NCBI GenBank assembly: GCA_003354055.1
Contig: PIVQ01000019.1
Span: forward strand, 1-29,914
Direction of reading: 5' to 3'
From: Desulfobacteraceae bacterium
Lineage (GTDB): Bacteria > Desulfobacterota > Desulfobacteria > Desulfobacterales > Desulfobacteraceae
DNA: 29,914 nt
In this document: positions 24,459 through 29,914 of the stretch, one piece after another
How positions within the stretch are numbered: the stretch's first letter is position 1
How the letters are laid out: the number at the start of each line of letters is the position of its first letter
Program-made: the position numbers and the translations under genes
The notes under the pieces: generated by a model
Databases searched by the model: none
What the model was told of the DNA's origin: nothing
The model's input: only the letters and a program-made list of their open reading frames with translations

Positions 24459-25236
24459 GAAACCATGTGAAAAAATGCATACTTTGATTGTTGGCGGCAC
24501 AAGGGGAATTGGCAGAGTCGCTGTAAAAACAATGGCTAAAAACGGAAATCGGGTTTCTGTAATCGGGCGTCATCAACACAAAGAAATCGACGGTTCAATC
24601 AGCAAGGATCAAAACATCACCAGCTGGTACGGAGATATAAGGGATACGGAACAGATAAACTGTGTGCTTGGCGAAATCATAAATAGAAACGGGAGAATTG
24701 ACAATCTGCTGTTCTTCCAGCGGTATAGAGGGGATACTGATGCCTGGGAAAATGAAATAGACACAACACTGACTGCCACAAAGTCCGTGATCGAGCATCT
24801 GGCCGATGGGGGCTTTTTTAACGGCGAAAGCAGTATTGTGATTGTTTCATCGGTGGCATCGGATTTCATTGCACAGGAACAGGAAGTTGGATATCATGTG
24901 GCCAAAGCCGGTGTCCTTCAATTGGCAAAATACTATGCAGTGACACTGGGAAAGAAAAAAATACGGGTAAACTGTGTATCCCCGGGGATGGTTTTGAAAG
25001 AAGAGGCCAAACCGTACTATCAGAAAAATGTGAAGAAGATGGAGTTGTTTGAACGTATTACCCCACTGGGGCGGATGGGAACACCAGAGGATATTGTCAA
25101 TTTGATTGAGTTCCTGTGCAGCCCCGGTGCATCATATATCACGGGGCAGAATATCGTTATTGATGGTGGTTTGACGTTGCAGATGCACGCCTCCCTGTGC
25201 ACAGAACAATTTATAAATGGAGAGACCGTGGAATGA
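24451..25236 (+). CDS. Short-chain dehydrogenase/reductase
   Basis: A classical SDR of about 261 residues with a complete active site. The cofactor motif is LIVGGTRGIGRVAV, Ser is in VIVSSVASDF, and Tyr and Lys are in YHVAKAGVLQLAKYYA. NCVSPGMV and ITGQNIVIDGGLTL complete the fold. The start is uncertain. TTG at 24451 has AAGGA seven bases upstream and overlaps the previous gene by eight bases; ATG at 24475 begins right before the Rossmann motif but has no ribosome site. It is probably a keto-sugar reductase acting on the product of a C-methyltransferase or dehydratase in the operon. The substrate is unknown. Confidence 0.88.
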   Translation: MNKKPCEKMHTLIVGGTRGIGRVAVKTMAKNGNRVSVIGRHQHKEIDGSISKDQNITSWYGDIRDTEQINCVLGEIINRNGRIDNLLFFQRYRGDTDAWENEIDTTLTATKSVIEHLADGGFFNGESSIVIVSSVASDFIAQEQEVGYHVAKAGVLQLAKYYAVTLGKKKIRVNCVSPGMVLKEEAKPYYQKNVKKMELFERITPLGRMGTPEDIVNLIEFLCSPGASYITGQNIVIDGGLTLQMHASLCTEQFINGETVE

Positions 25237-26477
25237 TACATTCTCGTCGTGAGACCTGCCGGCTGTGTGATAGTAAAAACGTAAAGAAAGTGATCCACTT
25301 AGAGCCAACACCACTGGCCGATTTGTATTTGGATCAACATAGAAAAAATGAAAGCACGGACTGCTTCCCGCTTGAATTATACTTTTGTGAAGACTGTTAC
25401 CATGTTCAGCTGCTGGATGTGATTTCTCCTGAATATTTATTTGAAGATTACTTATACGAGACTGTCAGCTCTCCGGGGCTTGTACAGCACTTTGAGCAAT
25501 ATGCCCAGGCCACCGCAGAAAAACTGAGTGTAGGGAAAGAAGACCAGGTACTGGATATTGGCAGCAACGACGGGACGCTGTTATCTTTTTTTAAACAATA
25601 CGGGTGCAGGGTACTCGGTGTTGATGCGGCAAAAGAAATTGCAAACAGGGCGACTAAGAATGGGATTGAAACTATTTCCGGCTTTTTCAACCGCAGTCTG
25701 GCCGAGCAAATAAAGCGAAACCAAGGCCCAATGGATCTCATAACAGCCAACAATGTATATGCCCATGCCGATGACCTGGCCGGTATCACCCAGGGGATTC
25801 AACTGCTGCTGAACCCTGAGGGCGTCTTTGTATTTGAAGTCTCCTACCTTCCCGATTTGATTGAAAACAGCGTTTTCGATTTTGTTTATCACGAGCACTT
25901 GTGTTACCACTCAGTCATATCCTTGGATCGGTTTTTTAAGAGGCACGGCCTTGTGCTTTTTGATGTCCACCGTGTTCCGACAAAAGGAGGATCTATCAGA
26001 GGTTATGCAAGGCTTGCATCAGGTGAACGGCCTATCACATCTAATGTTAAGGGCTTTTTGGATCAGGAACTAAAACAAAAACTTGATACGTCTGAACCCT
26101 ACAGTTTATTTGAATCCAGAATTAACCAAATCAGGCAGCAATTGGCGCCGATTGTGGACAAGGCGGAAAAAGAGGGGAAGGTCATTTACGGCTATGGGGC
26201 CTGTGCAACAGCCACCACTATGATCTACCACTTTAACCTGACCACGGTTTTGTCAGGTATTGTTGATGATAATCCGGACAGGCAAAACCTCTTCAGTCCC
26301 GGGTGTCATATTCCTATCATCTCGCCGGATAAAATATATAGTGACCGACCCGACTATATTTTAATAACAGCCTGGCGGTTTGCTGAAGATATTATTAAAA
26401 AACATGCAGCGTATCTGGAGAATGGGGGGCAATTTATAGTACCCCTGCCTGAAATACGTATAATTGGTAGTCGGTGA
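25233..26477 (+). CDS. Sugar C-methyltransferase (TylC3/NovU type)
   Basis: A 414-residue C-methyltransferase with intact features. The zinc domain has CRLCD and CEDC. The SAM site is VLDIGSNDGTLLSFFKQYG. The catalytic loop reads FVYHEHLCYHS, matching the YHEH motif in which His and Glu act on keto-sugar nucleotides. The C-terminal domain has VIYGYGACATATTMIYHF. ATG at 25233 gives an ATGA overlap with the SDR and has GGAGAG eight bases upstream; a further upstream ATG at 25197 is not supported. It is expected to add a methyl carbon next to a keto group of a 4-keto-6-deoxy sugar, giving a branched sugar that the SDR could reduce. Confidence 0.9.
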   Translation: MIHSRRETCRLCDSKNVKKVIHLEPTPLADLYLDQHRKNESTDCFPLELYFCEDCYHVQLLDVISPEYLFEDYLYETVSSPGLVQHFEQYAQATAEKLSVGKEDQVLDIGSNDGTLLSFFKQYGCRVLGVDAAKEIANRATKNGIETISGFFNRSLAEQIKRNQGPMDLITANNVYAHADDLAGITQGIQLLLNPEGVFVFEVSYLPDLIENSVFDFVYHEHLCYHSVISLDRFFKRHGLVLFDVHRVPTKGGSIRGYARLASGERPITSNVKGFLDQELKQKLDTSEPYSLFESRINQIRQQLAPIVDKAEKEGKVIYGYGACATATTMIYHFNLTTVLSGIVDDNPDRQNLFSPGCHIPIISPDKIYSDRPDYILITAWRFAEDIIKKHAAYLENGGQFIVPLPEIRIIGSR

Positions 26478-26489
26478 ACAGGATCATCC

Positions 26490-26933
26490 ATGGCTGATAC
26501 ACAAAAAAATGTTTTTTTCCCAGATTCTCCGGAAATCGTGTGTATCAATGCACCGGATCTGGATGTGATCAGGCAGGCTGCCCAATCTTCTCCCTTGGGG
26601 AGGGCAAGGTATTGCCTTCACCCCTCACATGACGATCCGGTTCAACAGATGATTGTTGCATTCATTAAAGATTCCAGAGTGCCTGTTCACAGGCACCGGC
26701 AAAAAAGCGAATCCTTTCATGTGATTGAAGGGGAGTTGGAGGTCCAGCTCTACAATGATTCGGGTTCTAAGGTCGAGACCATAAAAATGGGTACGATGGA
26801 ATCCGGTTTAACATTTGTCTACAGGATCAATACCGATACCTGGCACACAGTGAAACCTTTATCGCCCATGGTTATTATTCATGAAATTTTAACCGGACCC
26901 TTTGACGGGGAAATGGAAATTTTTTCAAAATGA
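26490..26933 (+). CDS. WbuC-type cupin metalloprotein
   Basis: A 147-residue cupin. The metal ligands are suggested by PVHRHRQKSESFHVIEGELE (two His and Glu, then His), with a second motif near TDTWHTVKPL. Small cupins of the WbuC type recur in O-antigen loci, often beside the amidotransferase set seen here. Their reaction is not established, to my knowledge. AGGA lies six bases before the start. The stop overlaps the next methyltransferase start (ATGA). It is soluble and cytoplasmic. Confidence 0.82.
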   Translation: MADTQKNVFFPDSPEIVCINAPDLDVIRQAAQSSPLGRARYCLHPSHDDPVQQMIVAFIKDSRVPVHRHRQKSESFHVIEGELEVQLYNDSGSKVETIKMGTMESGLTFVYRINTDTWHTVKPLSPMVIIHEILTGPFDGEMEIFSK

Positions 26934-28159
26934 AAATAAATATATGCAGAAGTTGCAATGAACGTCATGTCTCCGAGATTATTGATTTCGGGAGACAGCC
27001 AATCGTCCACCATCTGCCTGAAAAACAGGGTGTAGAGGAGTATATTCATCCGCTTGCAATTAATATCTGTAGGGATTGCGGCATTGCGTTTATTCCAGAC
27101 CCCTGCCCGCCGGAAAAGCTTTATCTTGATTACAATTATAATTTCAGTCATTGGAAATCTGAACCTCACATGGAAGCGGAGATTGCCATGATAGTAAACG
27201 GGTGCAATGGGCTTTCTGATTCCATATTTGAAATCGGATGTAATGACGGTACTTTTATCTCTAACTTCGACGGTGTGAATAGAAGAGTCGGGATGGAGCC
27301 CAATCTGCACCCGGCGAAATTATCCGAACAAAAGGGTATCAAGGTCATAAAGGAATTTTTAAGCCGGGAGGTTTCAGAAAAGATTATAACGGAATACGGA
27401 TGCTTTGACCTGGTGGTCGCACGACAGGTATTGGAGCATTTACAGGACTACAGCCTGTTTTTCCAGTGTCTTGATATTTTACTTTCAGACCGGGGATATG
27501 TGTTTGTGGATGTGCCGGATAGTGAAAACGGATTTCAACAGGGCGACTGCTCCATCATTTGGGAAGAACATGTTGTTTATTTTAGTGAAAACACCTTGAA
27601 AAATCTTTTTTTCGAAAATGGTTTTGAACTTGTAGACATAAAAAAGTTCAACTTCAGCGGCGGAATTGTGTCCTGTCTGTTTCGGAAGTTAAAAAACAAA
27701 AAAAAATGTCCGGATCGCCAAGATGTCGGCTCGTTTATAAATGATGCCCTTTCTTTTGGAAAAAAAGTTGAGAATTATCGCGGCAGGCTTTCCAGACTTT
27801 TGACGTTTTGTAAGCAGCAGAATCAAAGGGTGATCGTCTACGGAGTGGGGTGCAGAGGATCTTTGTTTGTGAACGGTTTGAAACTGGCTTCCATGATAGA
27901 TTTTGCGGTGGATGACCAGGAAGAAAGACAGGGGAAATATATGGCAGGATCTCAATTGCCTATACGTTCAAGCCGTGAATTGGGCAAAATAAATGAAAAA
28001 ATGCTGATCCTTTTAGCTGTGGGCCAGGAAAATGATGAAAAGGTCAAAACCAAAATACGCAGGATGACATCTCCTGAAACGTGTGAAATCCTTTCGGTCT
28101 GTTCACCAGCCGATATTTTTTCCGAGTTGAAAACCGTTGAATCAAAAATATCAAAATAA
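26930..28159 (+). CDS. Zinc-domain C-methyltransferase homologue
   Basis: A 409-residue protein of the same three-part type as the genes at 23271 and 25233. The zinc domain has CRSCN and CRDCG. The SAM motif IFEIGCNDGTFISNF is intact. The catalytic loop reads IIWEEHVVYFSE, so it shares WEEH with the degenerate paralogue rather than the YHEH of the canonical one. The C-terminal Rossmann-like part starts at VIVYGVGCRGSLFVNGL. A run of nine A (27698-27706) lies in its coding region. It is probably active on a nucleotide sugar, but the methylated position may differ from that of the neighbour. Confidence 0.87.
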   Translation: MKINICRSCNERHVSEIIDFGRQPIVHHLPEKQGVEEYIHPLAINICRDCGIAFIPDPCPPEKLYLDYNYNFSHWKSEPHMEAEIAMIVNGCNGLSDSIFEIGCNDGTFISNFDGVNRRVGMEPNLHPAKLSEQKGIKVIKEFLSREVSEKIITEYGCFDLVVARQVLEHLQDYSLFFQCLDILLSDRGYVFVDVPDSENGFQQGDCSIIWEEHVVYFSENTLKNLFFENGFELVDIKKFNFSGGIVSCLFRKLKNKKKCPDRQDVGSFINDALSFGKKVENYRGRLSRLLTFCKQQNQRVIVYGVGCRGSLFVNGLKLASMIDFAVDDQEERQGKYMAGSQLPIRSSRELGKINEKMLILLAVGQENDEKVKTKIRRMTSPETCEILSVCSPADIFSELKTVESKISK

Positions 28160-28197
28160 CCACCTGTTATTTTCAGGTAAACATTCAGGAGTTGAGC

Positions 28198-29358
28198 ATG
28201 AATGATCTGCAGAATCCATTTATTGACTTTTATAACAGGCATGGCATCATTCCGGTCGCCCAGGATATTTCCAATCTTGAACAGCATTTTCAAAGAAGGG
28301 CTGCTCTATACAGGCATTGCGGTATCCCATCCCAGCTCATAACGGGGCGGTCCGTATTGGAAATCGGGCCGGGAACCGGTCACAATGCAGTGTATACAAA
28401 TGCGCTTAAACCGGAGAATTATGTCCTTGTCGACGGGGCAAAACAGAGTGTTAAAACACTGAAGGAAATATTTGAAAAAACTTTCTCAGATACATCCAAC
28501 TGCCGCGTAATCGAATCTAGTCTTGAGGATCTGGTACTTGACGAGGTCTTTGATGTTGTCCTTTGTGAAGGCGCGATTCCTTTTCAAAAGGAACCGACCC
28601 GATTTCTCCGGACCATATCAGAGTTTGTGAAACCGGGGGGTCTTTTATTGATTACATGTGCGGATTCCGTATCGTATTTCAGTGAGATTTTAAGACGGAT
28701 GATGGGGCTTTTGGTTCTGAAAGACAGGTTGGATGCTGATATTAAATTCAAACTGGAAATTTTAAGACCGATTTTTGCAGACCACCTGAAAAATTTAAAA
28801 GGGATGTCGAGGCCTGTGGATGATTGGATTTATGATAATATCCTTCAGCCGATACTCGGGCGTCCACTGTCCATTGAGCAGGCAATAATGTCCCTTGATG
28901 ACGATTTTGATGTCTATGGGTCATCTCCCCATATCTTTGCAGATTGGAGATGGTATAAAGATATTCATGGCGAACAGCAATGCTATAACACATCTGCTTT
29001 AGATGTTTTTAGAAGCAATGTGCATAACTTTCTTGACTACAGGTATGTATTTGATCCAATTGCTCCGGAAAAGGGGGTAGAGATCGCAAGCCTGTGCCAC
29101 AGGGTATTTGAAAGTTCAATCCATCTGCAGAATAACGGCCTGGAACCACCTGTTCTAAAACAGGTATCAGAGGATTTGGAGCTACTGGTTAAACGCATTT
29201 CCGGGTTTTCAAAAAATACAGGCCATGCCATAGAGGAGTTTAATAAAAAGCTGGGAGCATATTTAAACGGAGATACCTTCTCAGTGGATCAAATGCCAAA
29301 TTTTTCACTGTGGTTCGGCAGGAGTCAGCAATACCTGTCTTTTATTAGAAAACCATAA
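28198..29358 (+). CDS. Class I SAM methyltransferase with large C-terminal extension
   Basis: A 386-residue protein. The N-terminal 170 residues hold a SAM fold: SVLEIGPGTGHNAVYTNAL is motif I, VLVDGA follows, and VKPGGLLLITCADSVSYF is the later strand. The remaining 200 residues, from about RPVDDWIYDNILQPI, are helical and I do not recognise them; they may bind acceptor or partner. ATG at 28198 has AGGAG seven bases upstream; TTG at 28192 lies too close to it. It is the fourth methyltransferase in the operon and differs from the zinc-domain type. It could O- or N-methylate the glycan. Confidence 0.82.
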   Translation: MNDLQNPFIDFYNRHGIIPVAQDISNLEQHFQRRAALYRHCGIPSQLITGRSVLEIGPGTGHNAVYTNALKPENYVLVDGAKQSVKTLKEIFEKTFSDTSNCRVIESSLEDLVLDEVFDVVLCEGAIPFQKEPTRFLRTISEFVKPGGLLLITCADSVSYFSEILRRMMGLLVLKDRLDADIKFKLEILRPIFADHLKNLKGMSRPVDDWIYDNILQPILGRPLSIEQAIMSLDDDFDVYGSSPHIFADWRWYKDIHGEQQCYNTSALDVFRSNVHNFLDYRYVFDPIAPEKGVEIASLCHRVFESSIHLQNNGLEPPVLKQVSEDLELLVKRISGFSKNTGHAIEEFNKKLGAYLNGDTFSVDQMPNFSLWFGRSQQYLSFIRKP

Positions 29359-29388
29359 TTTTATTCGATAAAAATGGGTGGGGAAAAC

Positions 29389-29914
29389 ATGCGGATCGGC
29401 ATTGACTTTGACAATACGATTATCAGCTATGATAAGGTGTTTAACCGGGTGGGGCATGAGTTGGGGGTAATCCCCGGGAATTTAAAACAGGGAAAAGGAT
29501 ATGTCAGGGATTTTTTAAGGGCTGAGGATAAGGAAAAGGAGTGGACCTGGCTTCAGGGTTATGTTTACGGCACAAAGCTTTCTCAGGCTGAACCCTACAC
29601 CGGGGTTAATGCGTTTTTTCGTTTTTGTGCATCTAATTCCATTGCCTGTTTTATTGTCAGCCATAAAACAAAGTATCCGTATTCAGGGGACCCGTACAAT
29701 CTGCATGAGGCGGCCTGGGAGTGGATCAACGCTCAAAAATTCGGTGTTGAAACCTATTTTGAATTGACAAAAGAAGACAAAGTCATGCGGATTAAAGATC
29801 TTGACTGCACTGTTTTTATAGATGACTTGCCTGAGTTTTTATCTTTGCCCGGATTTCCTGACAACCTGGTTAAAATTCTATTTGATCCGTTGAAGAAACA
29901 TCCACATGCCGAAT
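29389..29914 (+). CDS. HAD-like hydrolase (3' end outside window)
   Basis: An incomplete frame of 175 codons. The HAD motif I is seen at the N-terminus in IGIDFDNTIISYD, with both Asp. Motif II Ser is in FIVSHKTK, a Lys lies in KEDKVMRIKD, and acidic motif IV is in VFIDDLPEFL. ATG at 29389 has GGTGGGG a few bases upstream; ATG at 29374 would add five residues. It is the next gene in the operon, after a 30-base gap. Sugar-phosphate dephosphorylation is the likely type of reaction, since isomerase and transketolase-like genes are upstream, but no substrate can be named. Confidence 0.8.
   Translation, partial: MRIGIDFDNTIISYDKVFNRVGHELGVIPGNLKQGKGYVRDFLRAEDKEKEWTWLQGYVYGTKLSQAEPYTGVNAFFRFCASNSIACFIVSHKTKYPYSGDPYNLHEAAWEWINAQKFGVETYFELTKEDKVMRIKDLDCTVFIDDLPEFLSLPGFPDNLVKILFDPLKKHPHAE

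Overview
The window looks like a flagellin glycosylation and surface-sugar island from a Gram-negative, flagellated bacterium. The flagellin ends, operon style and moderate base composition suggest a deltaproteobacterium of the Desulfobacterales type. That placement is an inference from general resemblance; no rRNA or other marker gene is present.

Layout. (1) Positions 1-2363, minus strand: a very large flagellin that runs off the left edge, with a sigma-28-like promoter upstream. Its variable domain is built mostly from six-residue repeats. (2) 2560-8056, minus: two large glycosyltransferase-like proteins, then LegC and LegB, the first steps towards a legionaminic-acid-type nonulosonic acid. 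(3) 8228-10229, plus: PtmE (CBS plus nucleotidyltransferase) and a Gfo/Idh/MocA oxidoreductase, reading away from legB across a spacer that holds a perfect 29-bp tandem duplication. (4) 10216-13782, minus: legG, legI, a formyltransferase and legF, tightly packed. (5) 13783-14196: a 414-bp divergent control region. (6) 14197 to the right edge, plus: one long operon. It holds an oxidoreductase, an N-acetyl-sugar amidotransferase with dedicated HisF- and HisH-like partners, a SIS isomerase, the N-terminal half of a transketolase, two extended SDR enzymes, a CgeB/YkvP-like glycosyltransferase, three zinc-domain C-methyltransferase homologues, an SDR, a WbuC-type cupin, another methyltransferase and a HAD-like protein cut by the right edge.

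How the genes fit together. LegB, LegC, LegG, LegI and LegF cover dehydration, transamination, hydrolytic epimerisation, PEP condensation and CMP activation. PtmE points to the GDP-linked route known from Campylobacter. The N-acetyltransferase (LegH) that should act between LegC and LegG is not in the window, and a sugar N-formyltransferase sits between legI and legF. The amidotransferase with HisF/HisH-like partners adds amidine groups to such sugars in other bacteria. Together they suggest an N-formyl, and possibly N-formimidoyl, legionaminic-type sugar on the flagellin. The right-hand operon appears to build a second, C-methylated or heptose-derived sugar.

No rRNA, tRNA, CRISPR array, insertion sequence or integrase was seen.
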